A program made the position numbers and the translations under genes. A model generated the notes under the pieces. The model saw nothing but the letters and a program-made list of their open reading frames with translations, did no database searches and had not been told where the DNA came from. From the NCBI RefSeq assembly GCF_034670185.1, contig NZ_JAXMNY010000003.1, positions 310,001-374,000 on the forward strand: 64,000 bases of DNA, given 5' to 3'. Origin of the DNA: Nisaea sp. Lineage in GTDB: Bacteria; Pseudomonadota; Alphaproteobacteria; Thalassobaculales; Thalassobaculaceae. Shown here piece by piece: positions 1 through 9,229 of this stretch. Within the stretch, counting starts at the first letter, position 1, and each line of letters starts with the position of its first letter.

Positions 1-557
1 ATCAATCGGCCTTGGACTTAGAATGTGCAGAGGACCAGCCCGATCTCGTCCTGGTTGACTTCAAGATGCCTGGCGGTCGCGGATTGATAGACCTAGAAAG
101 AGTGATCAAAAGATACGGAAACTCGCCTGTTGTACTTTTCTCGGGAGCAATCGGAGAATCAGATCTTTACGCTGCTAAGTCTGCTGGCGCAGCCGGGTTC
201 ATTCCGAAAAGCTTTAACGCCAGAACCGTCCTCCAACTCGCGCTGAAGGTTTATCGGGAAGGGACATATTTTCCGCCGCTGTCTGGCGCAATTGCAAAAA
301 ATCAAAGCCAGGAAGAGCTGTCGAAATCTATCGGTGAAGCGCCCAAAATTACGGAGCGTCAGCGTCAAGTCCTGCATCTAATTGTTAGGGGAAAGACAAA
401 CAAACAAATTGCGACTTTATTGAATATATCGGAAGCAACCGTTAAGGAACACGTCAGTCGAATTTACGATGTATTTGGCGTTCGCACTCGCGTCGAAGCA
501 GTAATGTTGGCAATAAAATTTCGTATCGATAGCAATGAATCGATGGCAATGAGATGA
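1..557 (+). CDS. LuxR/FixJ-type response regulator (5' end outside window)
   Basis: The reading frame is open from the window edge, so the N-terminus lies upstream; the first visible start-like codon is a TTG at 12. The visible part has the second half of a receiver domain, with the phospho-acceptor Asp in VDFKMP and the conserved Lys in IPKSF, followed by a LuxR-type helix-turn-helix (TERQRQVLHLI, TNKQIATLL, TVKEHVSRIY). It is expected to bind DNA once phosphorylated, most likely by the hybrid kinase that starts 7 bp downstream. The base composition is clearly more AT-rich than the rest of the window and the gene lies inside the tRNA-bounded island, so horizontal acquisition is likely. Target genes cannot be inferred. 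Confidence 0.85.
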   Translation, partial: QSALDLECAEDQPDLVLVDFKMPGGRGLIDLERVIKRYGNSPVVLFSGAIGESDLYAAKSAGAAGFIPKSFNARTVLQLALKVYREGTYFPPLSGAIAKNQSQEELSKSIGEAPKITERQRQVLHLIVRGKTNKQIATLLNISEATVKEHVSRIYDVFGVRTRVEAVMLAIKFRIDSNESMAMR

Positions 558-563
558 TCTTGT

Positions 564-2087
564 ATGACTAGTAATAGATTATCTGAGGATAGCAATAATG
601 ATAGTTTTTTGGAGAATGCATTACTATTCGAACAGCTGACTGGAATCGGATATTGGAAAGTTGACATTATCCAGAACACGCTTCATTGGTCGGATCGCAC
701 ATACAATATTTTTGGGGTCTCGCCTGAGACCTTTTATCCAACCTTGGATAGTTTTCAGCAGCTCATACATCCCGAAGATCTGGAAGCTGTGCTGGCTGCT
801 GTATATGCTTCGCGGGAGACTGGGACACCTTATCAGATCGAACATCGAATCATTCGAGCAGACTCATCAGTATCCCACGTTTTGGAGAGCGGTCGACATG
901 AGTTCGACAAGGATGGTCAAGCGGTCATCTTTCGCGGCACTGTGCAGGATGTGTCAAGCATCACCGTGATGCGCGAGCGGTTGATAAGGGCAGAGCGCCT
1001 CGCCACGCTGTCGCGTTTGGTTGGGGATATCGCTCACGATTTCAATAATTTGCTTGCGACCATTGGAGGAAATCTAGAACTCTTGGAGATTGAGTTCGGC
1101 GAGAGTCAAGGCGCTGGAAGACTCATCAATCGGGCTCGGGAATCCATTCAAGTTGGCGCAGAATCATGTGAACGATTACTAAATTTTTTCGATCAGAGAC
1201 ACTCATCTTCTGAGACAATAAATCTTGTTTCATTCGTTGAACAATTCCTGTCAACGGTAACAGGTTTTGTCGGCGAGCATATCGAATTTGATTTCAAGAG
1301 CGAAGCTGCAGAGCTTGTTTGTGAAGTTAACAAGGCACGGTTGGAAAGTTCGATTCTGAATGCGCTTGCCAACGCTCGAGATGCAATGCCTCAGGGAGGG
1401 CAAATCAGGTTCTTGCTGTCTCGTGCAATTTTAGATGGCAACCCAATTCCGATGGCTTGTATCTCGATCTCAGACGACGGCATGGGTATCGACCCTTTGA
1501 TCCAGGACCGTGTCTTTGAGCCATTTTTCTCAAGTAAAGTTGATAAAGGTGGAACAGGACTTGGATTATCAATCATTCGTGATTTCGCGCATGATTCTGG
1601 GGGACAAGTAGCGATCTACTCGCTGCCTGGAGCGGGAACGAAATTAACTTTGTTTTTGCCTCTTTCGCGCAATCGTCTCGAATCTGGATCATTTCCAAAT
1701 ACGCTGATGAGAGTCGACGGGGCCGGAAAGCGTATCCTGTTTGTCGAAGACAATCAAAACGTTCGGTCGTTCGTTCAAGATGGTCTCGCCCATTATGGTT
1801 TCAATGTGATCGCATTTAGCTCACCAGTAGATGCACTGGAGTTTCTCGAACAAGACTCTTCCGCCATCTCAGCGGTCGTTAGCGATGTAAGGCTGCCTGA
1901 TGGAATAGATGGTTTTAATTTTACTAAGCTGGTTCGAAAGCGTTTCCCTACTCTGCCTGCACTGTTCATTACCGGCTATTTGGGTGACTTTGAAAGAGAG
2001 CTCTCATCTCATGAACTTGATGCGCCTATCGTGACGAAGCCATTTCAGATTTCCGATTTAGCATCGGCTTTGAACGATTTATTATGA
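564..2087 (+). CDS. PAS-domain hybrid sensor histidine kinase with C-terminal receiver
   Basis: 507 aa, no membrane segment, so a cytoplasmic sensor. An N-terminal PAS domain (about residues 25-135, including GYWKVD and FRGTVQDV) is followed by a FixL-like kinase core. The H-box is GDIAHDFNNLLATIGG with His158; the N-box is ALANARDAMPQGG and the G-boxes are DDGMGI and GTGLGLS. A receiver domain closes the protein (about residues 390-507; VEDNQN, SDVRLPDG, TKPFQ). The ATG follows the stop of the upstream regulator by 6 bp, so the two are co-transcribed and probably form a cognate pair. The PAS ligand is unknown. Low GC and position next to a tRNA remnant suggest island cargo. Confidence 0.9.
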   Translation: MTSNRLSEDSNNDSFLENALLFEQLTGIGYWKVDIIQNTLHWSDRTYNIFGVSPETFYPTLDSFQQLIHPEDLEAVLAAVYASRETGTPYQIEHRIIRADSSVSHVLESGRHEFDKDGQAVIFRGTVQDVSSITVMRERLIRAERLATLSRLVGDIAHDFNNLLATIGGNLELLEIEFGESQGAGRLINRARESIQVGAESCERLLNFFDQRHSSSETINLVSFVEQFLSTVTGFVGEHIEFDFKSEAAELVCEVNKARLESSILNALANARDAMPQGGQIRFLLSRAILDGNPIPMACISISDDGMGIDPLIQDRVFEPFFSSKVDKGGTGLGLSIIRDFAHDSGGQVAIYSLPGAGTKLTLFLPLSRNRLESGSFPNTLMRVDGAGKRILFVEDNQNVRSFVQDGLAHYGFNVIAFSSPVDALEFLEQDSSAISAVVSDVRLPDGIDGFNFTKLVRKRFPTLPALFITGYLGDFERELSSHELDAPIVTKPFQISDLASALNDLL

Positions 2088-2258
2088 GCTACTCCCCGTT
2101 CGTTGGGCAGGTATGACGAGGATCTTGGTGTTGCCCGAGCCTCTTGGGTGTGTCTTGGGTACAAATCGCGTTTGTTCGCATCCTGTTCATGCCTTTCGAG
2201 GCACTTTGTGTCCGCGATTTTCCGCAGAAATCAGCAGTTTTTGATCCGGAACGTTGCG
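2088..2258. other. Intergenic end of the integrated island
   Basis: Non-coding stretch between the hybrid kinase and the tRNA-Val remnant. No convincing gene is seen on either strand. A minus-strand frame here encodes a GATGIEPVTPTMS-like peptide, which is simply the antisense reading of a tRNA 3' end. Confidence 0.5.
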
Positions 2259-2303
2259 TTGACATCGTAGGGGTCACTGGTTCAATCCCAGTCGCGCCCA
2301 CCA
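2259..2303 (+). other. Displaced tRNA-Val(GAC) 3' end (att site, right island boundary)
   Basis: The sequence matches the 3' half of a tRNA-Val(GAC): anticodon loop TTGACAT, variable region GGGTC, T-arm with stem ACTGG/CCAGT and loop TTCAATC, then acceptor strand CGCGCCC, discriminator A and CCA (2301-2303). Upstream of the anticodon loop there is no D-arm and no matching 5' acceptor (GGGCGCG expected near 2229), so this is not a complete tRNA. Such 3' fragments are left as the distal direct repeat when an element integrates into a tRNA gene. The intact tRNA-Val and the integrase should lie to the left of this window, which agrees with the low GC of 1-2300. Confidence 0.8.
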
Positions 2304-2484
2304 TTCCTTCCCAGATGAAATTCGCATTTAGAACAGCACGTCGATCAATCGATGTGGCTGGGCGGAATTATTGATAGCGTGCGTGGCTCAGGCTTGATTT
2401 TCTCGCAGCCCTCTACAGGCTAATCTTATTACAGTGCCGATCGTTGTAACCATTTCGACCGTTTGAATGTTAAGGAGGCGCGGC

Positions 2485-2877
2485 ATGGTACGTTTCACCG
2501 GCGGATGCCTGTGCGGCAATGTCCGGATTGTGGCGTCGGGGCGTCCGTACCGGGTCGGCCTCTGTCACTGTCTGGACTGCCGCAAGCATCATGGGGCGCT
2601 GTTTCATGCTTCCGCGATCTTTCCGCAGGATGCGGTGACGGTCGACGGTGAGGTACGCGACTATGAAGGGCGGTTTTTCTGTCCCCGCTGCGGCTCTACC
2701 GTTTTCGGGCGTAGCGCGGATGAAATCGAAGTGAATCTGGGGGCGCTGGACGAACCAGACCAGCTGAAGCCGACCTACGAACTCTGGTGTGTCCGCCGGG
2801 AGTCCTGGTTGCCGCCGTTTCCGGACACCCGACGATACGACCGCGATCGTGACGCCACGAGCCGCTCCGAGGAGTAG
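2485..2877 (+). CDS. GFA-domain (CENP-V/GFA family) zinc protein
   Basis: 130 aa. It has the zinc-binding cysteine pattern of the glutathione-dependent formaldehyde-activating enzyme superfamily: GGCLCGNVR near the N-terminus, CHCLDCRKHHG in the middle and CPRCGS after that, followed by the typical acidic EVNLGALDEP segment. The ATG at 2485 is chosen over the upstream ATG at 2467 because AAGGAGG lies at proper distance before it. The superfamily includes Gfa and many members of unknown substrate, so formaldehyde detoxification should not be assumed. It stands alone just outside the island boundary. Confidence 0.85.
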   Translation: MVRFTGGCLCGNVRIVASGRPYRVGLCHCLDCRKHHGALFHASAIFPQDAVTVDGEVRDYEGRFFCPRCGSTVFGRSADEIEVNLGALDEPDQLKPTYELWCVRRESWLPPFPDTRRYDRDRDATSRSEE

Positions 2878-2983
2878 GCAGGCGAACAACGCGCTTTTAT
2901 AGAATGTGTGGAGCGCCGTGCCGACGGGGCTGCTCGTGTTGTTCCGCATCCAGCCATTCAGCGAATTTCAAAAGCTGCGCAAA

Positions 2984-3025
2984 GAATTTCCAATTTGTCA
3001 TTTTTGGAAATTCCAACTTTTCCAA
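2984..3025 (+). promoter_or_regulatory. TTCCAA box array upstream of the DUF4347 gene at 3100
   Basis: A perfect 10-bp inverted repeat (GAATTTCCAA at 2984-2993, TTGGAAATTC at 3004-3013, 10-bp spacer) merges into the core TTGGAA-A-TTCCAA (3004-3016). A further TTCCAA at 3020 lies 9 bp after the one at 3011. Positions 2991-3017 are identical over 27 bp to the reverse complement of 57372-57398, which lies upstream of another DUF4347 gene. Probable operator. Confidence 0.65.
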
Positions 3026-3099
3026 CAGCTATTTCCCGGCGCGTGATTTAAAAAACTTATCCAGTTTCCGTGGGAAATTTGTGACGAATTTAAATCCAG

Positions 3100-6000
3100 A
3101 TGGTCGAACTGCTTTCGGATTGCAAAGTATATTGTGGGGCGGATTTTGATTCGCGAAAGTGCAGTGATCCGCATTTTCCAGAATCCAGTCATACGCCTTT
3201 TGTTCTTTTAGACAGCGGACTTCCCGCCCCGGATCTGCTGATGCAGGCGATGACGGGGGCGCCAGATGTTGTCCGGCTTGGCGCCGCCGCCGATGCCTTC
3301 CAGGTGCTCGGCGATGCGATCAGGCGGGCCAGCCCACGGGCTTCCTCGGTGCATCTGTTCAGCCATGGCCGGCCGGGCGTGGTCTCCCTCTCTGCGGGAG
3401 AAGTGTCTCTCGATACGCTAACCCGGGACGCATACGGTATCGCTGGTTTCCGGCGCGCGCTCGCCGGACGGCCGCTCGTTCTCTATGGCTGTTCGGTTGG
3501 ACGCGGCGCGGCGGGGCAGCGGTTCGTCGAAGCGCTTTCCTTCGCGCTGGACGCGCCGGTGCATGCGTCGAGCACGCCGACCGGTGCTGCCGGGCGCGGT
3601 GGCGACTGGACGCTGGACGTTGCGGCGGGCATGTCGCCGGGCGACCTGCGGCCTCTCCTCGATCCGGAGCGGGCAGCCGCATGGCCCGGCCTGCTCATCG
3701 TAAATGTTACGAACACGCTCGGCGACGCCAGCGCAGGAACGCTCCGGGCGGCCGCTGCGGCTGTCGACCAAATTGTGCGTCTCGATAACCTCGGGGCGGG
3801 CGCCACGATCACCCTCGCGGCCTCGCCGACCTTCACGAATGCGGGGGCCACAAGTTTCAGTTTCACCGGAACGACGACCTCTCTCACGATCGGCGGTTCG
3901 GACATCGACGCGACCTCGCATCTCTATTTCTCGGTTTCCGCCGGGCAGACGCTGACCCTCAATTCGGGCGTCACTTTCACCGGCGGGTCCTACATCGTTC
4001 AGACGGCAGGCGGCGGAACCATCGCTCTCAACGGCTCGATCAGCGGGACGAGCAAGGTCTGGGTCCTCGGCGGCACGACCGCCGAGATCGGGACGACGAC
4101 ATCGGCGCCCCTGATCGATATCCTGGGCAACTCGACCGTCCGGTTCACGACCAGCGGTGCCTACACCTCGAATATCGAGGTCGAGGATACGGCGACCATC
4201 GATACCGGCGCCAACACTGTCAGCATATCCGGCACTGTGGTCCAGGGCGGCGCAACGAACGTGCTGGCCAAGACCGGCAGCGGCACGCTGACGCTGTCCG
4301 GAAACAACACTGCCACGGGCTCCATGACCGTCAGTCAGGGCACGCTCTCGGTCGCGGCGGACAGTAATCTGAGCGCGGGCACGGTGACGATCAACGGCGG
4401 TACGCTGGCGGTGACCGGGGCGACGACGATCGACAATGCCATCGCGCTCGGGGCGTCGCACGGCACCGTCAATGTCGGCGCAAATGTCACCATGAGCGGG
4501 GTGGTTTCGGGCGCGGGCAACCTGACCAAGACAGGTGCCAGCACGCTGACGCTGAGCGGCACGAACACCTATTCCGGCACCACGACGGTCAGCGGCGGCA
4601 CGCTCTCCGTCTCGACCGACAGCAATCTCGGCACCGGCAACGTCGCTTTGAGCGGCGGCGGGCTGACGGTGACCGGTGCGACGACCATCGACAACGACAT
4701 CTCCGGCACCAGTGGCCTGACGAAGTCGGGTACGGGCACCGTCACCCTCAGCGGCACGAACACCTATTCGGGCGGGACCACGGTGAACGGCGGCACCCTG
4801 CAAGTTTCCGGCGGCAATGCCCTCGCCGACGCGGGAGCCGTCTCCGTCTCTTCCGGCGCGACGCTGGACCTGAACGGGACAAGCGAGACCATCGGTAGCC
4901 TCACCGGCAGCGGCACGCTCAATATCGGCACCGGGACGCTCACTCTCACGGATTCCGCGTCGACCAATTTCTCCGGCACCATCAGCGGCACCGGCACCAT
5001 CGCAGGCGGCGGCACCTATACGGTCGCTTCCGGTGCCACCCTCGCCGGCACCAGCACCTTCTCGACGGCGGTCACGGTCGCGAGCGGCGGCACCATCGCG
5101 CCGGGCAACAGTCCGGGAAAGATCTCGACCGGCAACCTGACGCTTGCCTCCGGCTCCACGGCAAACATGGAGATCGAGGGCACCGCAGCGGGCACCGGGT
5201 ACGACCAGATCGCGGTCACCGGAACCGTTACGATCTCGGGGGCCACCCTGAGCCTGACGGTCACCGACATTCCCTCAGCCGGTGCCACCTATGTCCTGAT
5301 CGACAATGACGGGGCCGACGCGGTCACCGGGACCTTTTCCGGTCTGACGGAAGGCGCATCGATTACCGCCGGTGGCGCCACCTACACGATCAGCTATGTG
5401 GGCGGCACCGGTAACGACGTGGTTCTGACGCTACCTGCAACGCCTGCCGCCGCCGGGGACGGGATTATGTCGGGCTCTGAGGGAGACGACCGGCTCGTCG
5501 GGGGAACCAGCGCGGATACGTTCAAGGTATTCGGTGGAGATGACACCGTATCCGGCCTGGCAGGGGACGATACGATCTCCGGAGGCGCCGGAAACGATCT
5601 GTTGTACGGCAATGACGGTGCCGACCTGGTCTATGGAAATCAGGACGCGGATGTTCTTTACGGGAACATGGGCCAGGACACGCTTTATGGCGGGGCGGGC
5701 GACGACCGGATCTATGCCGGTCAGGAAGATGACGCCGTCTATGGAAACAGGGGTGACGATAGTCTCTGGGGCAATCTCGGCGCGGACACGCTTCGGGCCG
5801 GGGAAGGGAACGATTTGCTTTACGGCAATATCGGAGCCGATACCCTCCATGGAGAAGCCGGAAATGACACGCTTTACGGCGGGAAAGACGCGGATCATCT
5901 CGACGGCGGCGCTGGCAACGACTCCCTGTGCGGCAATGTCGGCGCGGACACGCTTTCCGGCGGTGCGGGGGCGGACACCCTGGTCGGCGGGACCGGGAAC

Positions 6001-6246
6001 GACCTGTTCCGCTTCGCAGACGGCGACGGTGCGGACGTGATCACGGACTTCGTGGTCGGTCAGGACGTCATCAGCGTGAGCACAAATATCAACGGAACCG
6101 GCATTGCCAGTGCGGACGAGATGCTGGCCCGTATCACGTCGGACGGCTCAGGAAACGCGCAGCTCGATCTCGCCGAAGGCAACTCCGTCACCCTGATCGG
6201 CGTGGCACCGCCCGAACTCGACGCGGCGAGCTTCCTTATCGGGTGA
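3100..6246 (+). CDS. Secreted DUF4347 / autotransporter-type beta-strand repeat / RTX protein
   Basis: 1048 aa. A DUF4347 domain (about residues 33-190) has His89 in LFSHGRPG and Cys131 in LYGCSVG. A beta-solenoid region (about 385-670) is built of repeats such as LTKTGASTLTLSGTNTYSG and includes the APGNSPG motif. More than a dozen RTX calcium-binding nonapeptides follow (about 790-975; GGAGNDLLYGNDGADL type). There is a short C-terminal tail ending in FLIG and no N-terminal signal peptide, which fits type I secretion. The ATG at 3100 is the first possible start after an in-frame stop at 3091, but it lacks a clear Shine-Dalgarno. It is probably a surface or released adhesin-like protein. Paralogs lie at 20348-23425 and 53334-57248, with a stand-alone DUF4347 domain at 52724-53305. 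Confidence 0.8.
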   Translation: MVELLSDCKVYCGADFDSRKCSDPHFPESSHTPFVLLDSGLPAPDLLMQAMTGAPDVVRLGAAADAFQVLGDAIRRASPRASSVHLFSHGRPGVVSLSAGEVSLDTLTRDAYGIAGFRRALAGRPLVLYGCSVGRGAAGQRFVEALSFALDAPVHASSTPTGAAGRGGDWTLDVAAGMSPGDLRPLLDPERAAAWPGLLIVNVTNTLGDASAGTLRAAAAAVDQIVRLDNLGAGATITLAASPTFTNAGATSFSFTGTTTSLTIGGSDIDATSHLYFSVSAGQTLTLNSGVTFTGGSYIVQTAGGGTIALNGSISGTSKVWVLGGTTAEIGTTTSAPLIDILGNSTVRFTTSGAYTSNIEVEDTATIDTGANTVSISGTVVQGGATNVLAKTGSGTLTLSGNNTATGSMTVSQGTLSVAADSNLSAGTVTINGGTLAVTGATTIDNAIALGASHGTVNVGANVTMSGVVSGAGNLTKTGASTLTLSGTNTYSGTTTVSGGTLSVSTDSNLGTGNVALSGGGLTVTGATTIDNDISGTSGLTKSGTGTVTLSGTNTYSGGTTVNGGTLQVSGGNALADAGAVSVSSGATLDLNGTSETIGSLTGSGTLNIGTGTLTLTDSASTNFSGTISGTGTIAGGGTYTVASGATLAGTSTFSTAVTVASGGTIAPGNSPGKISTGNLTLASGSTANMEIEGTAAGTGYDQIAVTGTVTISGATLSLTVTDIPSAGATYVLIDNDGADAVTGTFSGLTEGASITAGGATYTISYVGGTGNDVVLTLPATPAAAGDGIMSGSEGDDRLVGGTSADTFKVFGGDDTVSGLAGDDTISGGAGNDLLYGNDGADLVYGNQDADVLYGNMGQDTLYGGAGDDRIYAGQEDDAVYGNRGDDSLWGNLGADTLRAGEGNDLLYGNIGADTLHGEAGNDTLYGGKDADHLDGGAGNDSLCGNVGADTLSGGAGADTLVGGTGNDLFRFADGDGADVITDFVVGQDVISVSTNINGTGIASADEMLARITSDGSGNAQLDLAEGNSVTLIGVAPPELDAASFLIG

Positions 6247-6419
6247 TTGAGTTGGTGCCGGCCTGCAATGGTTGCGCTGTGCCGGATGCTCTTCACCAGA
6301 ATGTATGATACAGAAAATTCAAGACTTCGCGGTGTGGCGGGGGCCGCACGGACACTCCATGGGGGAACAAGCGAAGCCAAGGGGAAACGCCCTGTCTTTT
6401 GAACAGCAGGAGTGCAGGA

Positions 6420-7829
6420 ATGTCTGACAATTCAATTGGAACGCCGGCCCAGCTTCGCGACCCGGATTTCACGCCGCCGCCGATGACGGCCATCCCGCTC
6501 GGGATCCAGCATGTGCTGGCCATGTTCGTCTCGAACGTCACCCCGGCGATCATCGTGGCCGGTGCTGCCGGTTTCGGGTTCGGCTCCAACTCGCCGGACT
6601 TTCCCGAGTTGCTCTACATGATCCAGATGTCGATGGTGTTTGCCGGTCTGGCGACGCTGTTGCAGACGTTCTCCATCGGCCCGGTCGGTGCGAAATTGCC
6701 GGTGGTGCAGGGCACGTCTTTCGCCTTCCTGCCGATCATGATCCCGCTGGTCGCGGGTAAAGGCGTGGACGGGCTCGCGGCACTCTTCACCGGTGTCATT
6801 GTCGGCGGTATTTTTCATGCCCTGCTTGGCACGGTGATCGGGCGTATCCGCTTTGCCCTGCCGCCGCTTGTGACCGGGCTTGTGGTCACGCTGATCGGTC
6901 TGGCGCTGGTTAAGGTCGGGATTCAATATGCCGCAGGCGGCGTTCCGGCGGTGAACCAGCCGGAATACGGCTCGCTGCTGAACTGGTCCGCTGCCGGGAT
7001 CGTCATTCTGGTCACACTCGGCCTGAAATTCTTCGCCCGGGGCATGCTTTCTGTGTCTGCGGTGCTGATCGGCCTGATCGTCGGATACATCTATGCCATT
7101 GCCATCGGCATGCTGCCGCTCGGCGCCATCGGCACCTCGTGGGAACGTGCGGCTGTGTTCGCCCTGCCGCAACCGTTCAAGTACGGCATCGAGTTTTCCG
7201 GCGCGGCGATCATCGGTTTCTGTCTGATGGCCTTCGTCTCCGCTGTGGAGACGGTGGGCGACGTTTCCGGCATCACGAAGGGCGGTGCCGGGCGTGAAGC
7301 GACGGACAAGGAAATCCGGGGCGCGACCTTCGCCGATGGTATTGGTTCCGCGTTGGCCGGTTTCTTCGGTGGGTTGCCGAATACCTCCTTCAGCCAGAAT
7401 GTCGGGCTGGTGGCCATGACCGGGGTGATGAGCCGTCACGTCGTGACCTATGGCGCGATCTTCCTCATCATATGCGGCCTGATACCGAAGGTCGGCGCGA
7501 TTATCCGCACCATTCCGATCGAGGTGCTGGGTGGCGGGGTGATCGTCATGTTCGGCATGGTCGTCGCGGCCGGTATCTCGATGCTGAGCGATGTGCGCTG
7601 GAACCGCCGGAACATGGTGATCTTCGCCATTGCCCTCAGCATCGGGCTCGGTCTGCAGATGGAACCGAAGGCGGTGCAGTATCTGCCGGATACGCTTCGC
7701 ATTCTGATGACGTCCGGCCTGCTGCCTGCGGCTTTCATCGCTATCGTCCTGAACCTGGTGCTTCCGCAGGAATTGTCCGAGGAATCGACCGATGAAGTAT
7801 CGGGCGGTCTGTCCGGAAAGGGCTCATGA
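6420..7829 (+). CDS. NCS2-family xanthine/uracil-type permease
   Basis: 469 aa integral membrane protein with about 12-14 hydrophobic helices. NCS2 signatures are present: ETVGDVSGI in the middle and NTSFSQNVGLVAMTGVMSR after it, the latter typical of the xanthine/uric acid branch. It should import a purine (or uracil) using an ion gradient. The ATG at 6420 has CAGGAG 8 bp upstream and is preferred over the in-frame TTG at 6399. It is a single-gene unit with a strong terminator at 7918. No purine-catabolism gene is adjacent, so the exact base cannot be told. Confidence 0.88.
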   Translation: MSDNSIGTPAQLRDPDFTPPPMTAIPLGIQHVLAMFVSNVTPAIIVAGAAGFGFGSNSPDFPELLYMIQMSMVFAGLATLLQTFSIGPVGAKLPVVQGTSFAFLPIMIPLVAGKGVDGLAALFTGVIVGGIFHALLGTVIGRIRFALPPLVTGLVVTLIGLALVKVGIQYAAGGVPAVNQPEYGSLLNWSAAGIVILVTLGLKFFARGMLSVSAVLIGLIVGYIYAIAIGMLPLGAIGTSWERAAVFALPQPFKYGIEFSGAAIIGFCLMAFVSAVETVGDVSGITKGGAGREATDKEIRGATFADGIGSALAGFFGGLPNTSFSQNVGLVAMTGVMSRHVVTYGAIFLIICGLIPKVGAIIRTIPIEVLGGGVIVMFGMVVAAGISMLSDVRWNRRNMVIFAIALSIGLGLQMEPKAVQYLPDTLRILMTSGLLPAAFIAIVLNLVLPQELSEESTDEVSGGLSGKGS

Positions 7830-7917
7830 CCTCATCAGGGGGCATGACCGGCGTTTTTTCTTGAAGCTTTTGTGAATGAGATCGCCTCCTCATGGGAGAG
7901 GCGAATAGCTTCTTACC

Positions 7918-7956
7918 AAATGGGAATCTCGACGTTATTCGGGATTCCCATTTTTC
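7918..7956 (+). terminator. Rho-independent terminator after the NCS2 permease
   Basis: An 11-bp perfect stem (AAATGGGAATC at 7918-7928 with GATTCCCATTT at 7943-7953) is followed by a T run. It lies about 90 bp after the permease stop. Confidence 0.75.
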
Positions 7957-8091
7957 ATATGCGTCTAATGTTTCTTTGATTGTGCGGCCTCAGGTAGACA
8001 AATCCTGAAACTCATCCGCTTCCGCAGTCATCTTGATGTCAAGGATCTTTGATAAGGCTCGCTCTCGTTCATTTACGCCGGGGCAGGGCTT

Positions 8092-9228
8092 ATGGCGCGT
8101 ATCACTCTTTCTGGTATCGAGAAAAGCTACGGCACGACGCAGGTTCTCAACGGGCTCAATATCGACATTGCCGATGGGGAGTTTTTGACCCTCGTCGGGC
8201 CGTCCGGTTGCGGCAAGTCGACCCTGTTGCGGATCATCGCCGGGCTTGAACAGCAGAGCGCGGGAGACGTCGCCATCGGCGGAACGGTGGTGAACCAGGT
8301 GCGCCCCAGCCGCCGTGATCTGGCCATGGTGTTCCAGTCCTACGCGCTCTACCCGCATCTGACGGTGCAGCAGAACATGGAGACGCCGCTCCGGCTTCGG
8401 GACTTGAACGGCTGGGAGCGGATGCCGTTGGTCGGTGCCGCCATGCCGGGACGCGGGGATAAGCTGGAGACGTTGCGCAGTCTGGTCCGGGAGACCGCGG
8501 ACACGCTGAAGATCGGTCATCTGCTGCAGCGTAAGCCGGGACAATTGTCCGGCGGGCAGCGCCAGCGCGTCGCGCTCGGCCGGGCCATGGTGCGCAAGCC
8601 GGTCGCTTTTCTGATGGATGAGCCGCTGTCGAACCTCGATGCGGCGCTTAGGGTTCATATGCGCTCCGAGCTGGCGGAACTGCATCACGCCCTGAAGACC
8701 ACCTTCGTCTATGTCACCCACGATCAGGCCGAAGCACTGACCATGTCTGACCGCATGGCGGTCATGATGGAGGGCGATATCCTGCAGCTCGGTACGCCGG
8801 ATGAGATCTATCTCGATCCGGCCGACCGGCGCGTGGCGGAGTTTATCGGCAGCCCCCGGATTAACATGGTCGAGGGTGAGGCGGACAGCGCGGGGCATGT
8901 CACCGCGCACGGCATTCATCTGCAGCGAACGCTTGGCGGCCGGCACAAGGCTTTGTCCATTGGTGTCCGTCCGGAGCATCTCGACGTGCTGACCGCTGGC
9001 GGGGACACGGAAGCCTGGTCGTTCAAGGTCAGCCACAAGGAAAATCTCGGTTCCGACTATTTCCTGCATGGCCATGTCAATGGTGGCGGGCAACGGGTGA
9101 TTGCACGTGCCGCGCCGGAACTGGCAGCGCAAGTGTCCCTCGGGCAGCAGATCCATGTCCGGCCGCAACCCGGCAAAGCCATGGCCTTCGGCGCGGACAA
9201 CCGCCGTCTGCGGTTTGCGGAGGTCTGA
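8092..9228 (+). CDS. ugpC: ABC transporter ATP-binding protein, UgpC/MsmX type
   Basis: 378 aa cytoplasmic ATPase of a CUT1-family importer. Walker A is GPSGCGKST, the Q-loop AMVFQSYALYPH, the signature LSGGQRQRVALGRA and Walker B FLMDEPLSNLD, with the switch His in YVTHDQ. A C-terminal TOBE-type regulatory domain includes GVRPEHLDVL. Compared with E. coli UgpC there is a short insertion after the Q-loop (about residues 103-122, NGWERMPLVG region). It leads an operon of ATPase, two permeases and a binding protein. UgpC is a sharing-prone ATPase type, so substrate assignment to glycerol-3-phosphate or related diesters rests on the neighbouring phosphodiesterase. Confidence 0.85.
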   Translation: MARITLSGIEKSYGTTQVLNGLNIDIADGEFLTLVGPSGCGKSTLLRIIAGLEQQSAGDVAIGGTVVNQVRPSRRDLAMVFQSYALYPHLTVQQNMETPLRLRDLNGWERMPLVGAAMPGRGDKLETLRSLVRETADTLKIGHLLQRKPGQLSGGQRQRVALGRAMVRKPVAFLMDEPLSNLDAALRVHMRSELAELHHALKTTFVYVTHDQAEALTMSDRMAVMMEGDILQLGTPDEIYLDPADRRVAEFIGSPRINMVEGEADSAGHVTAHGIHLQRTLGGRHKALSIGVRPEHLDVLTAGGDTEAWSFKVSHKENLGSDYFLHGHVNGGGQRVIARAAPELAAQVSLGQQIHVRPQPGKAMAFGADNRRLRFAEV

Positions 9229-9229
9229 G

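Noticed and set aside
2089..2304. Minus-strand frame beginning MVGATGIEPVTPTMS
   Set aside because: It is the antisense translation of the tRNA-Val 3' remnant and its flank, a well-known false gene.
3418..4803. 461-codon minus-strand frame across the DUF4347/solenoid gene
   Set aside because: Shadow of the repetitive sense sequence; Arg/Ala-rich with no motif.
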